Assembly (NCBI GenBank): GCA_900759665.1
Contig: CAAEWE010000049.1
Location: 1-34,977, forward strand
Direction of reading: 5' to 3'
Source: Lachnospiraceae bacterium
GTDB lineage: Bacteria > Bacillota > Clostridia > Lachnospirales > Lachnospiraceae
Length of the DNA stretch: 34,977 nucleotides
Position 1 is the stretch's first letter. Every line of letters begins with the position of its first letter. The position numbers and the translations under genes were made by a program. The notes below the pieces were generated by a model, which did not search any database, was not told the DNA's origin, and saw nothing but the letters and a program-made list of their open reading frames with translations. Shown here in pieces: positions 23,395 to 31,877 of this stretch.

Positions 23395-24213
23395 TTATGA
23401 ATTCTCAGCCGGATCCTTCTCCATAGCTGCTGCCGCTTCCGATTCCTCATCCGTCTCCTCAAACACAGCATCCGGATCATAGCCCGTAATATACGGAACA
23501 ATCTCACCGATCTTCCCATATATCCTGTAATCGGCACGCTCATCTCCCAGCTTCTCCTCCGTATTGACAAGGATCAGCTTATTCCCTTTGTAATATTTAT
23601 GCAGATGCTGGCACAGCGACTCCCGAATACCAAATCCCAGTACCAAAAGGACATCGGCCGCTTCGATATCATCGCATGCCTCGGACATTTTCCCGTTATC
23701 CACACGCTCTCCCAGCAGGAGAAATCCCGGCCGGATCGGCACTTTACAGGTATCGCAAAGCGGCTCTCCCACAGAGTCCTTGATGTATTTCATATCAAAG
23801 ATCTTACCACATGCAGGACATTTATTTTTCTGGATAGATCCATGAATATCCAGTACATTCTCACATCCCGCATTCTCATAGAGGCCATACACGGTGTATG
23901 TGATAATACGGGGCACTTTTCCCTTCTGCTGCAGCTGGCGGACTGCCTTGTGAACTATCGTCGGCTCCGCTGTTTCCTTATTGATCGTGACATTTTTGAT
24001 ATAATCATAAAAGATCTCACTACGCCTTGCATAAAATGCGGACGAAATGATCTCATCATTGGCATAACCGTACTTCTCCTCCGTCTCATAGGCAAGATGC
24101 TCTGCACGGACACCGTTTAACCCGGTTTCCTTCATGACATTCAGGCCGCTTAAGACCACAATATTGCCACTCTTATCAATAATCTCCTTAATTTTATCTG
24201 CTATCTTCTCCAT
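23395..24213 (-). CDS. Degenerate Sir2-like (sirtuin) protein
   Basis: This 272-residue protein has the sirtuin layout. The catalytic His (His124 in LDIHGSIQ) and the four zinc cysteines (132, 135, 153, 156) are kept, and RPGFLLLGE (161-169) fits the family's RPxVVxFGE. The NAD-binding motifs have drifted: GAGxS is replaced by LSGLNV, and TQNID by TYTVY. Deacetylase activity is therefore uncertain; it may bind another nucleotide or serve as a sensor. The start at MEKIAD is set by GGGGG 8 nt upstream. It follows the cytidylate-kinase-like gene by 22 bp, and the pair is probably one operon. Confidence 0.75.
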   Translation of the reverse strand: MEKIADKIKEIIDKSGNIVVLSGLNVMKETGLNGVRAEHLAYETEEKYGYANDEIISSAFYARRSEIFYDYIKNVTINKETAEPTIVHKAVRQLQQKGKVPRIITYTVYGLYENAGCENVLDIHGSIQKNKCPACGKIFDMKYIKDSVGEPLCDTCKVPIRPGFLLLGERVDNGKMSEACDDIEAADVLLVLGFGIRESLCQHLHKYYKGNKLILVNTEEKLGDERADYRIYGKIGEIVPYITGYDPDAVFEETDEESEAAAAMEKDPAENS

Positions 24214-24235
24214 AACACATCCCCCTTTGTTGCTG

Positions 24236-24844
24236 TTACTCGCCAAGGTAAGTGCAAATACTCTCCACCGCTTTATCAATACCGGCAATATCACTGCGGA
24301 CAACCATATCGTAGTTGGTCAGATTCGTCCACTTCTCACCCACATGATAATTGTAGTAGTTTGCTCGGCGCTTATCGTTCTTTAAAATAATCTCTCCTGC
24401 CTTTTTCTCGCTTTCTCCGTAATTCTCTACCACACGTTTCAGGCGGAAATCAAGAGAAGCCTGTACAAAGACATTGAAAATATTCGTTCTCTCCTTCAAT
24501 ACATAATCTGCACATCTGCCAACGATCACGCATGGTCCATCATCCGCCACCTTCCGGATCACATCCGACTGTGCCAGGAAAATACGATCGTCGAGACTCA
24601 GGCCGGAAAATCCAAAATCCTGATTGCCATACACATTGATCCCCATAGCAAGGGAATACAACAAGCTGTTGGTCGCTTTGTCCTCCGCTTTTGCAAAGGT
24701 CTCCTCCGCAAAGCCGCTCTCCTTCGCCGCCCGTGTGATCAGCTCATTGTCATAAAACGGAATCCCGTAATGCTCTGCCAGCTTCTGTCCAACCTCTCTC
24801 CCCCCACTGCCATACTGTCTGCTGATAGTAATTACTTTATTCAT
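24236..24844 (-). CDS. Cytidylate kinase-like family protein
   Basis: This 202-residue protein begins MNKVITISRQYGSGGREVGQKLAEHYGIPFYD, the P-loop of the cytidylate-kinase-like group (PF13189 type), with GSGGREVG at 12-19 in place of GxxGxGKS. Later parts include CVIVGRCADYVL and RRANYYNYHVGEKWTN, also typical of that group. It probably phosphorylates a nucleotide or a related small molecule; the substrate is not settled. An AAAGGGGGG site lies before the ATG, and the gene has its own promoter. The sirtuin-like gene follows. Confidence 0.85.
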   Translation of the reverse strand: MNKVITISRQYGSGGREVGQKLAEHYGIPFYDNELITRAAKESGFAEETFAKAEDKATNSLLYSLAMGINVYGNQDFGFSGLSLDDRIFLAQSDVIRKVADDGPCVIVGRCADYVLKERTNIFNVFVQASLDFRLKRVVENYGESEKKAGEIILKNDKRRANYYNYHVGEKWTNLTNYDMVVRSDIAGIDKAVESICTYLGE

Positions 24845-24911
24845 ATCAAGCCCCCCTTTTGTTCCGCTCCAACCCGTTGCGGATTGCATAAAATGTTTTA
24901 CATCTATTTCT

Positions 24912-24940
24912 AGTATACACCTTTTTGGTTATTTTCACAA
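24912..24940 (-). promoter_or_regulatory. Promoter of the cytidylate-kinase-like / sirtuin operon
   Basis: TTGTGA (24935-24940), a 17-bp spacer and TATACT (24912-24917) on the minus strand, about 68 bp before the kinase ATG. Confidence 0.6.
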
Positions 24941-25107
24941 GGATTTTAATATATTTATATATTTTTTTGTGAAATATCTCTAATATTTTCATTGTAATTT
25001 AGGAATATTTTCTATACTACATTTCTATTTTGTTGGATTTATTATCCAGTAACCGCTTTATAATTGTAGTTGGATCTCCACTGTGTTTTCACTATTCTCC
25101 CAGAGAC
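24941..25107. other. AT-rich intergenic stretch
   Basis: Between the kinase promoter and the fabV terminator I see no coding frame, RNA gene or repeat. Confidence 0.4.
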
Positions 25108-25158
25108 GAAAAAATGTATGTATGATTGTTTCTGTAACGAAACATCTCATACATACAT
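25108..25158 (-). terminator. Strong intrinsic terminator of fabV
   Basis: A 12-bp perfect stem (arms 25114-25125 and 25147-25158) extends with TGTTTC/GAAACA across a small internal loop. On the minus strand it is followed by six T. It lies about 85 bp past the fabV stop. Confidence 0.85.
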
Positions 25159-25243
25159 CCTGTTAAATTTTTATTCCGTTTTCCTTATAATAAATAATGA
25201 CGTATCGCAAATCCCTGATCAAAATAATTGCACAATTATTTCT

Positions 25244-26431
25244 CTACTCTGCCGCAATGCTTGGAATCTGTACATCTGCGTCCACATCGGCACTGTAATC
25301 CACACCATCGATCCGGAATCCAAAAATCTCATAGAACTCCTGCCAGTATCCCTCCAGATCGGTGACCTCCTCCAGATTATCCTGATCGATCTTCTGCCAG
25401 ATCTCGGCCACAGCCTCCTGAACCTTTGGCTCCATTTCCCAGTCGTCCATACGGATCAGGCGGTTCTCATCCGTCACGACAGCCCCGCCATTGCAGAGAC
25501 GGTCATGGAACATACGGTACATCTGCTCAATACATCCCTCCTGTACCTTCTGCTCCTTCATTACCTTAAACAGGATTGCCAGATAAAGAGGCACGATCGG
25601 AATCGCCGCACTGGACTGTGTTACCACCGCCTTATTCACAGAAACATATGCCTCAACCCCGTCAATCTCTGCCTGGATCTTGTCTGCGGAAGCATAAAGA
25701 TCCTTCTTTGCCTGTCCGATAGAGCCTTCCTTGTAGATCGGATAGGTCAGCTCCGGTCCAATATAAGAATATGCCACGGTCTTTGCACCATCCGCAAGAA
25801 CGCCAGCCTCCTTCAATGCTTTGATCCAGAGAATCCAGTCCTCGCCCCCCATAACCTTGATGGTATTGTGGATCTCCTCGTCGGTCGCCGGCTCAATGGT
25901 TGCTTCCATGAGCTGGTTGTTTCGCAGATCAATGGTACGATTGGTGTAGGACTCTCCTGTGGTTTTAAGCACAGATTTATACGTCACACCGTCCGGTGCT
26001 GTTCTACGAGGTGCCGCAATGCTGTAGATCACCATATCCACCTGACCGAGATCCTTTTTGATCGTCTCAATGGTCTGCTCCTTCATCTCTGCCGAATACG
26101 CATCCCCGTTCAGAGTTTTTGCATACAGACCGTCTGCCGTTGCAATCTCCTCAAATGCTGCCGTGTTGTACCAGCCTGCCGTTGCGGTTCTCTTGCCCTT
26201 CGCCGGCTTGTCAAAAATAATACCCAGCGTATCTGCTCCGCACGAATACGCTGCTGCAATGCGGGAAGCAAGTCCGTATCCCATGGAACAGCCGATCACC
26301 AGTACCTTTTTGGCTCCCTCCGTCTTTGACTGTGCCTTTACATAATCAATCTGTGCCTGTACCGCCGCACGGCATCCCGCCGGATGTGCCGTGGTACAGA
26401 TAAATGCCTTTACCTTTGGTTCAATTACCAT
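25244..26431 (-). CDS. fabV: FabV/TER-type trans-2-enoyl-CoA or enoyl-ACP reductase
   Basis: This 395-residue NAD(P)H-dependent reductase acts on the double bond of enoyl-ACP (fatty acid synthesis) or crotonyl-CoA (butyrate pathway). Family features: the Rossmann motif GCSMGYGLASR (47-57), and the catalytic pair Tyr233 and Lys242 in the Y-x8-K motif YKEGSIGQAK that defines FabV/TER. Length is typical. The start at MVIEPK is set by GGAGG 8 nt upstream; an ATG five codons earlier overlaps that site. A tRNA-Gly terminator precedes it, and I find no separate promoter, so it may rely on read-through or on a weak promoter. Confidence 0.94.
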   Translation of the reverse strand: MVIEPKVKAFICTTAHPAGCRAAVQAQIDYVKAQSKTEGAKKVLVIGCSMGYGLASRIAAAYSCGADTLGIIFDKPAKGKRTATAGWYNTAAFEEIATADGLYAKTLNGDAYSAEMKEQTIETIKKDLGQVDMVIYSIAAPRRTAPDGVTYKSVLKTTGESYTNRTIDLRNNQLMEATIEPATDEEIHNTIKVMGGEDWILWIKALKEAGVLADGAKTVAYSYIGPELTYPIYKEGSIGQAKKDLYASADKIQAEIDGVEAYVSVNKAVVTQSSAAIPIVPLYLAILFKVMKEQKVQEGCIEQMYRMFHDRLCNGGAVVTDENRLIRMDDWEMEPKVQEAVAEIWQKIDQDNLEEVTDLEGYWQEFYEIFGFRIDGVDYSADVDADVQIPSIAAE

Positions 26432-26454
26432 GAAATAATCCTCCATTCGTTAAA

Positions 26455-26485
26455 GAAAAAACGCAGGACTCATAAGAATCCTGCG
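26455..26485 (-). terminator. Terminator after tRNA-Gly
   Basis: A 7-bp perfect stem CGCAGGA / TCCTGCG with a 10-nt loop is followed on the minus strand by TTTTTTC. Its arms repeat the acceptor-stem bases of the tRNA just upstream. Confidence 0.85.
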
Positions 26486-26495
26486 AATCGTGTCA

Positions 26496-26566
26496 AGCAG
26501 GATACGGGAGTCGAACCCGCCTCCTCAGCTTGGGAAGCTGATATACTACCGATGTACTAATCCTGC
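26496..26566 (-). tRNA. tRNA-Gly (anticodon CCC)
   Basis: A complete cloverleaf can be read on the minus strand: acceptor GCAGGAT/ATCCTGC, D arm, anticodon stem TCAGC/GCTGA with loop TTCCCAA (anticodon CCC), and T arm GCGGGTTCGACTCCCGT. The discriminator base is U, as usual for tRNA-Gly. CCA is not encoded. It reads GGG codons. Confidence 0.95.
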
Positions 26567-26595
26567 ACAGGAGCATCAAGCTGCTGTTCTTTTCT

Positions 26596-26624
26596 ATTTT
26601 ATACATTATGACTGTTTTTGTCAA
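26596..26624 (-). promoter_or_regulatory. Promoter of tRNA-Gly
   Basis: TTGACA (26619-26624), a 17-bp spacer and TAAAAT (26596-26601) on the minus strand, about 30 bp before the tRNA 5' end. Confidence 0.7.
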
Positions 26625-26683
26625 ATGATGATTACGGGATTTCATAGATTTCACGGTACGATTTCAAGAAAGTACGATTTTTA

Positions 26684-26728
26684 ACAAAAAACATCCCGGT
26701 GGAAGTTTTAAAAACCTCCGCCGGGATG
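26684..26728 (-). terminator. Intrinsic terminator of hsp20
   Basis: A 12-bp stem (CATCCCGG core, arms ending at 26692 and 26728) is followed on the minus strand by six T. It lies about 57 bp past the hsp20 stop. Confidence 0.85.
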
Positions 26729-26784
26729 CTGCTTTAAAAGAATGGTATGGTATATTCACAGGATATGCTTCCCTTTCCGGAACA

Positions 26785-27228
26785 TTATCCCTCAATAGCT
26801 ATGGTCTTTGTCTGCTCAACCGCAGGCTGAGGCTCCTTCTTTGGAACAGAGATCTTCAGGATACCATCCTCAAACTTCGCTTTGATATCCTCCTCTGTCA
26901 CATCCTCGCCTACATAAAAGCTACGGCTGCAGCTTCCATAATATCTCTCACGGCGCAGATACTTACCGCTTTTCTCATCCTTTTCGCCGTCCTCGGATTT
27001 CTTCTCAGCGCTGATGGTCATATAACCATCCTTAAGCTCTGCCTTTACATCCTCCTTCTTATAACCCGGCAGATCAATATCAAGCTCATAACCGGCATCT
27101 GTCTCTTTCACATCGGTCTTCATAGCACTTGGTGTCGGGTTTGCATAATGAATCACATTCATTGGTCTTGCGAAATCATCAAATAAGTCATCAAATAAAT
27201 TCTCTCCAAAAATACTAGGCATCAACAT
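26785..27228 (-). CDS. Small heat shock protein, Hsp20/alpha-crystallin family
   Basis: This 147-residue chaperone has a short N-terminal arm (MLMPSIFGENLFDDLFDDF), an alpha-crystallin domain from about 38 to 135 (DVKETDAGYELDIDLPGYKKEDV; YYGSCSRSFYVGEDV; AKFEDGILKISVPK), and a short tail. It should hold unfolded proteins in an ATP-independent way. A GGAGG site lies 8 nt before the ATG. Regulation is unusually clear: a CIRCE operator overlaps the promoter, pointing to HrcA, and the leader can fold over the ribosome site. Confidence 0.95.
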   Translation of the reverse strand: MLMPSIFGENLFDDLFDDFARPMNVIHYANPTPSAMKTDVKETDAGYELDIDLPGYKKEDVKAELKDGYMTISAEKKSEDGEKDEKSGKYLRRERYYGSCSRSFYVGEDVTEEDIKAKFEDGILKISVPKKEPQPAVEQTKTIAIEG

Positions 27229-27310
27229 AAGTCATTCCTCCTTCAATCAAACCTTATTGAACTGTTCTTCTCAGAGCAAGTAGGATGAAGTCCCAGTCAT
27301 TTCTGACTTC
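27229..27310 (-). promoter_or_regulatory. Structured hsp20 leader, possible RNA thermometer
   Basis: On the minus strand the ribosome site and bases near the ATG (27232-27243) can pair with 27278-27288 over ten base pairs, with one bulged A and one A-G mismatch. A competing hairpin, GAAGTC/GACTTC, lies at 27287-27310, and TTCAAT/ATTGAA can form next to the ribosome site. Imperfect helices over the ribosome site are typical of small-heat-shock RNA thermometers. This is inferred from hand folding only. Confidence 0.4.
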
Positions 27311-27339
27311 CTATTACCTCTTCCCTTGTTCTGTAGAAT

Positions 27340-27368
27340 GTTATATCACTTTTATTAGCACTCGTCAA
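27340..27368 (-). promoter_or_regulatory. Promoter of hsp20
   Basis: TTGACG (27363-27368), a 17-bp spacer and TATAAC (27340-27345) on the minus strand. The -35 element lies within the CIRCE loop. Confidence 0.8.
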
Positions 27369-27381
27369 GAGAGAGTGCTAA
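27355..27381 (-). promoter_or_regulatory. CIRCE operator (HrcA binding site)
   Basis: TTAGCACTC-N9-GAGTGCTAA is an exact match to the CIRCE consensus. It covers the -35 region of hsp20, so HrcA would block RNA polymerase until heat shock. Confidence 0.97.
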
Positions 27382-27465
27382 TAATTTTTGTGAAAATTTT
27401 GTGAACTTCTGTTTCCCGTGGTTTGCGATCACTTATCTTTATAGGTTTGAGTGTATTTTGAGGTT

Positions 27466-27510
27466 ACTGTACCTTTACTGTACCTTTTTTCTAAAACCCG
27501 TCGTACCTTT
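27466..27510. repeat. Short direct repeats between the GH5 gene and hsp20
   Basis: ACTGTACCTTT occurs twice in tandem (27466-27476 and 27477-27487), and GTACCTTT recurs at 27503-27510. They lie just past the stop of the GH5 gene. Function is unknown. No intrinsic terminator for the GH5 gene is visible here. Confidence 0.6.
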
Positions 27511-27517
27511 GCAGCTT

Positions 27518-30500
27518 TTATTTAATGCGCAATGTGATTGATGTTTTCCTGCCACTGCCGTCAGTAGCATATGCTGTAATCTTAACCTTTCCCTTTTTCT
27601 TTGCTTTCACCATCCCCTTATCATTTACAACTGCAATATCCGGTTTTGCCGACTTCCATAATACGTCTGTGGAAACCAGCTTATTTCCCGGTGTTATCTT
27701 TGCTTTTAATTTTGTTTTTCCTCCTGCGCGAAGCTTCTTTTTTGATGCAATGATCTTTATTTTCTGAACGGCTTTTTTCTTTACACATACCGTGATCGTC
27801 TTTTTCAAACCACTTTCTGCCAATACCGTGATCACTGCACTTCCGGCTTTCTTGCCAGCCCGGATCAGACCGTTGCTGTCCACACTGACAACAGAAGCAT
27901 CACTGCTCATAAAGACCAGCTTCTGCGTTCCTGCACCCTCCGGCAGGAATGTCACCTTCAACTGCATGCTCTTTCCCGCTGCCAACTGTATTTTTGACTT
28001 TGCCGGAAGATCTGTTACGTTTTTCACATCCACCGACAGCTCCATATCTGTCGCTGTCAATGCCGGTGAAGTCTGATCCGGCGCCTTCGTTGTCGAAACA
28101 GCCGGACTCTTTTCCGGTACTGTATCTGCGCCAGATGGCGTGCGTCCTGGTGTCACTGCGACAGAATCTCCCGGGGTCTGTTTGGGCTCATTCCCTGGAG
28201 CATCCGATGGAGTCTGATCCGGTTTTGCACTGAAAGATACTTTCGGGGTCTGATCCGGAGCTGCGCTTACCGGTGTATCCGGAGACGCACTTGGAATCAC
28301 TTCTATAATGATGTACTCTCCTTCAAACGCAACATCCTCCTGTACCGTATATTCTGCCCCAACAGCATATTCTTCTCCTGTGAGATTGTCCTTATGCCAT
28401 ACAAGCCGGAATCCGGTCTTCGCTTTATCCGGCATAGTCACAGCGAATCCCTGCTTCACAGTTACCGTCCAGCTTTCCTCTCCTAAACGGTACGTTACTG
28501 TCATCATTTTAACATCCGTTCCGCCCGTCGACACAATATCCTTGGAAAATAAGTTATCCTTCGCTCCTTCCTCTGGAAGAACAATCTGTGTATCTCCAAC
28601 TAAAATTACATTTTCTTCATCATCCCTGACTTCGATAACTGATTGCCCGGTCTTTTCATTTCCTGCTTTGACCGTTAGTGTTCCTCCAATAAGACTGATC
28701 TTTTTTTCCGCATACAGGGCTCCTGCTGTCCCATCTCCTGCTGCTGTCAAACTTCCCTCTTCTGTAGTGATAGTATCTGCTGTTATCGCCGGCTTGTTGC
28801 TGCCGGGTGCAGCAGCCACCTCTGTAGTCCCGCCCTTGACTGTTACACTTCCGGCTTCTATCTCGCCGGTCTGATTCTCTCCGGATTTTATAGTTACATC
28901 CGTTTCTGATCCACCACTGATCTTTCCACAGGTAACTCCTTCCAGGGAAATCTGTACACCTGCCTGCAATATGATCGATACCTTTTGACCGGATCCCATC
29001 AGAACATATGTCTTTTCAGTGCCACTTAAGGTCAACTCCTTCCTGTTGTCATACAAGACACAGGTTGTCTGCTCCAGATCATCATATCTCTGATACAGTG
29101 CATCGACATATACCGGATCATCCAGCCGGGACAGATCGATCACATAAATATCCTCCACCAATGTTCCCGTGGTCAATGTCTGCTCTGCTGCCGGACTCGC
29201 CGCCAGCTCCTCCGTCTGTGCATAGCGAACAGATACCGTATATCCTGTCGCCGGTTCCAGCCCTGTAAAAGTTGTCTCTGTCTGCCAGCTTCTTCCGTCC
29301 AGTGTATACTCATAGGTTTTGCCATTTTCCGCAGGAACAGAAGGCTGAACCCTGATGGTATTGGCTGTCCTCTCTAACAATTTAAGAGATACATTTGGTG
29401 CCTCTGCTGTCGTCTGTGGCGTATTGACCGGTGCCTTGGTTACCGGCACACTGGTTGCCTTCGGTGGTGTTGTCGGTGCTTTCGTTACCGGTGCCTGTGA
29501 AGTTGCCTTCGGCGGTGCTGTCGGTGCATTCGTTACCGGTACCTGTGAGGTTACCTTCGGTGATGCTGTCGGTTCCTTGGTTGACGGTACCCGTGAGGTT
29601 ACCTTCGGTGATGCTGTCGGTGCTTTGGTTACCGGTACCTGTGAGGTTACCCTCGGCAGCGTTGTTGGTTCCTTGGTTGATGGTACCTGCGAAGTTGCCT
29701 TCGGCGGCGTTGTCGGTGCTTTGGTTACCGGTACCTGTGAGGTTGCCTTCGGTGATGCTGTCGGTTCCTTGGTTGACGGCACACGGGTTGCCTTGCCGGA
29801 CGGCTTTGGTGCAGCCGTGGCTGTTCCTCCTGCCAGCTCCTTTTCCTCGCGGGCTCTGCAGGTATTGATCAGCCATTTACCGGTGGTGGTCAAATCCGAT
29901 GCCGTCCAGTCACCGGTGGATTTATTGCATTTATTCTGGAAATATGCCGATTTTTCCGCACAATTACTATAGCTCCAGCAGGCAAAACTGATATTTAACT
30001 GATTCAGCAAAGCAATCCACCTGTCTGCCGTGTCTGTATCATAGCTTCCATTACCATCTGCCGATGTAATTCCAAACTCTGTGACAAATATCGGTGTACC
30101 GCTTTTCGTGGCATTCTTAACTTTATTCATCAGATTATCTTTATGAGTGGCTGCATAAAAGTGAAATGTATACATGATATTCTCATATCCCAGAGATTTC
30201 ATCGGATGTGCTGCCACATCCTCCACATCCTGTGACCAGGTATTGGTTCCGCAGATGATCACAGCATCCGGATCAATGGCACGGATCGTTGCGATGATCT
30301 CCTTGCAATAGGTGTACAGGTCATTGTCGCTGCCATCATACCAAAGAGTATTGGTCGGCTCATTGCAGATCTCATACAGCACATTGTCGTGATCCTTATA
30401 CATGGTGGCATATTTTGTAAAAAAAGTCTTTGCCTCGGAACGGTATTCATTCGGATTATATGCATGGACATGCCAGTCTACAATAGCATACATTCCAAGC

Positions 30501-31780
30501 TGTGTTGCATAATCCACACCATTCTGGATCAGACTGTCTAACTGATTTTTCGTCGCATCTCCTCCGGTCAGGTATCCAACACTTCCTACATCTCTCGGAT
30601 AACAGACCAGACGCATCAGATTGATGCCCCAGTCATCCCGGAGAGTCTGGAATGCATTTTTATTTACATACTGTGGAAACCAGTGCATACCATGGGTACT
30701 GGCACCGCGCAGCTGTACCGGTGTGCCGCTCTGATCTACCAGCACCGGTGCCGTATATCCATCGACACTCCGCACTGACAGCTTACCATGTCTGCCGACC
30801 GGTGTATTTTCATAAGCAACATCCTTCCGTCCGGTCAGTTCATACTGCAGATCATCCCCGGTACTTGGAGCTGCACAATTGACTGCAATGACATAAGATT
30901 CCCCTACGGTTACGGACGGCTGCTTTGAAAATCCCACTTTATTGTCTGAACTGTTTACGGTTGCCCCCGCTGCCAGCTCCGTAGAATAATAGACAACAAC
31001 GCCGCCTTTCTCTGCATCATACGTTGCCGAGAATCCATTGGTATATCCGACCGACACCTCCTGTGAGGTCGGAATTAAAATCTGTATCCCCCGGATGGTC
31101 TGACTGCTTTTATTGGTGATTGAGAAACTATATTCACCATAATACTCATTACTTCCGTCACCTGGTTTCCTATGTATCTCTACCTGATCCGTGGACACAT
31201 CTCCATCGGCTCCTGTAGAACCTCCCGGTGCAGCCGTCGCCATGCTGCCCTGTGTCATAAATATTTTGGCGGAATCTACCGTATAGGTTACCGTGGATCC
31301 ATCTGCGCCATTCGCAAAACGGACGCCGAGATTCCCCATGGTAGTTCCACCATTCCAGTCCATATCAGCAAAGGAATATCTTAAAGTGATCTGCTGTCCC
31401 ACTGCCAGATTGACTGCACCCGACTGGTTCCATTTCCAACTGCCACTTTTATCCGGCTGTACGAAGATCATCGCTCTCGCAGAATCTCCCGTTCCCTGGG
31501 TAAAACTTTTGACCGTGATCTTTACCTCCATGGATGTCACCTTATTTGATGACATCGCAGTTTTCGTCTGCATCACAGAGGGAATATTAAAAAACATGTC
31601 CCCAATATAATCATCACCATATTGATTTTTAGCTATGGTAACACTGGTCTCCCCGCTTTTGATCGTAAGATCCTGTGATGTTTCAGCCGCCTTCGCTCCC
31701 TTCCCCGGCACGCTGATCAATGAAATAATCATCGCGAAGGTCAAAACCCACGCATAAATCCGTTGATGTTTTGTTTTCAT
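27518..31780 (-). CDS. Secreted multidomain GH5 glycanase (endoglucanase-like) with Ig-like domains
   Basis: This 1420-residue extracellular enzyme has a signal peptide (cut near GAKA-AE, about residue 30). Two beta-rich, probably carbohydrate-binding regions follow (about 37-180 and 200-310). The GH5 barrel spans about 340-640, with LRGASTHGMHWFPQY, acid/base Glu474 in YEICNEP and nucleophile Glu568 in VTEFG. Then come a Thr/Pro-rich linker of 16-residue repeats (about 655-795), an FN3-like domain, a Gly/Thr-rich beta-helix-like region, a second Pro-rich linker, and two BIG2-type Ig-like domains at the C-terminus. No LPxTG motif is present. The barrel is most like endo-1,4-beta-glucanases; exact substrate is uncertain. 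Start chosen at MKTKHQ, with AAAGGA 8 nt upstream. Confidence 0.88.
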   Translation of the reverse strand: MKTKHQRIYAWVLTFAMIISLISVPGKGAKAAETSQDLTIKSGETSVTIAKNQYGDDYIGDMFFNIPSVMQTKTAMSSNKVTSMEVKITVKSFTQGTGDSARAMIFVQPDKSGSWKWNQSGAVNLAVGQQITLRYSFADMDWNGGTTMGNLGVRFANGADGSTVTYTVDSAKIFMTQGSMATAAPGGSTGADGDVSTDQVEIHRKPGDGSNEYYGEYSFSITNKSSQTIRGIQILIPTSQEVSVGYTNGFSATYDAEKGGVVVYYSTELAAGATVNSSDNKVGFSKQPSVTVGESYVIAVNCAAPSTGDDLQYELTGRKDVAYENTPVGRHGKLSVRSVDGYTAPVLVDQSGTPVQLRGASTHGMHWFPQYVNKNAFQTLRDDWGINLMRLVCYPRDVGSVGYLTGGDATKNQLDSLIQNGVDYATQLGMYAIVDWHVHAYNPNEYRSEAKTFFTKYATMYKDHDNVLYEICNEPTNTLWYDGSDNDLYTYCKEIIATIRAIDPDAVIICGTNTWSQDVEDVAAHPMKSLGYENIMYTFHFYAATHKDNLMNKVKNATKSGTPIFVTEFGITSADGNGSYDTDTADRWIALLNQLNISFACWSYSNCAEKSAYFQNKCNKSTGDWTASDLTTTGKWLINTCRAREEKELAGGTATAAPKPSGKATRVPSTKEPTASPKATSQVPVTKAPTTPPKATSQVPSTKEPTTLPRVTSQVPVTKAPTASPKVTSRVPSTKEPTASPKVTSQVPVTNAPTAPPKATSQAPVTKAPTTPPKATSVPVTKAPVNTPQTTAEAPNVSLKLLERTANTIRVQPSVPAENGKTYEYTLDGRSWQTETTFTGLEPATGYTVSVRYAQTEELAASPAAEQTLTTGTLVEDIYVIDLSRLDDPVYVDALYQRYDDLEQTTCVLYDNRKELTLSGTEKTYVLMGSGQKVSIILQAGVQISLEGVTCGKISGGSETDVTIKSGENQTGEIEAGSVTVKGGTTEVAAAPGSNKPAITADTITTEEGSLTAAGDGTAGALYAEKKISLIGGTLTVKAGNEKTGQSVIEVRDDEENVILVGDTQIVLPEEGAKDNLFSKDIVSTGGTDVKMMTVTYRLGEESWTVTVKQGFAVTMPDKAKTGFRLVWHKDNLTGEEYAVGAEYTVQEDVAFEGEYIIIEVIPSASPDTPVSAAPDQTPKVSFSAKPDQTPSDAPGNEPKQTPGDSVAVTPGRTPSGADTVPEKSPAVSTTKAPDQTSPALTATDMELSVDVKNVTDLPAKSKIQLAAGKSMQLKVTFLPEGAGTQKLVFMSSDASVVSVDSNGLIRAGKKAGSAVITVLAESGLKKTITVCVKKKAVQKIKIIASKKKLRAGGKTKLKAKITPGNKLVSTDVLWKSAKPDIAVVNDKGMVKAKKKGKVKITAYATDGSGRKTSITLRIK
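29400..29815 (-). repeat. 48-bp tandem repeats encoding the Thr/Pro linker
   Basis: About eight copies of a 16-codon unit of the type ATSQVPVTKAPTTPPK lie between the GH5 barrel and the FN3-like domain. Units of the VPVTKAPT and VPSTKEPT types roughly alternate, as if a two-unit block had duplicated. The pattern is protein-coding linker, not a CRISPR array. Confidence 0.9.
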
Positions 31781-31848
31781 CTCCTCCATCCTTTCTATGA
31801 TACTTTTCGTATGTTTTGAGGCATATTCCTGCCACTGCTCTACCTTTA

Positions 31849-31877
31849 ACTATACCTTATTTGGACTATAACGCCAA
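31849..31877 (-). promoter_or_regulatory. Promoter of the GH5 gene
   Basis: TTGGCG (31872-31877), a 17-bp spacer and TATAGT (31849-31854) on the minus strand, leaving a leader of about 65 nt. Confidence 0.55.

Noticed and set aside
25070..26329. Long open frame (419 codons) on the plus strand opposite fabV
   Set aside because: The minus strand here has the full FabV motif set. The plus frame has a Cys/His/Leu-rich, low-meaning composition and no ribosome site.
29400..29815. Regular repeats that could suggest a CRISPR array
   Set aside because: Units are contiguous 48-bp coding repeats in frame, with no distinct spacers.
29355..29972. Plus-strand repeat protein (GTCEVTFGDAVGALV units) and a minus-strand frame with NQSTDN units
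   Set aside because: Both are by-products of the 48-bp repeats of the GH5 linker read in other frames.
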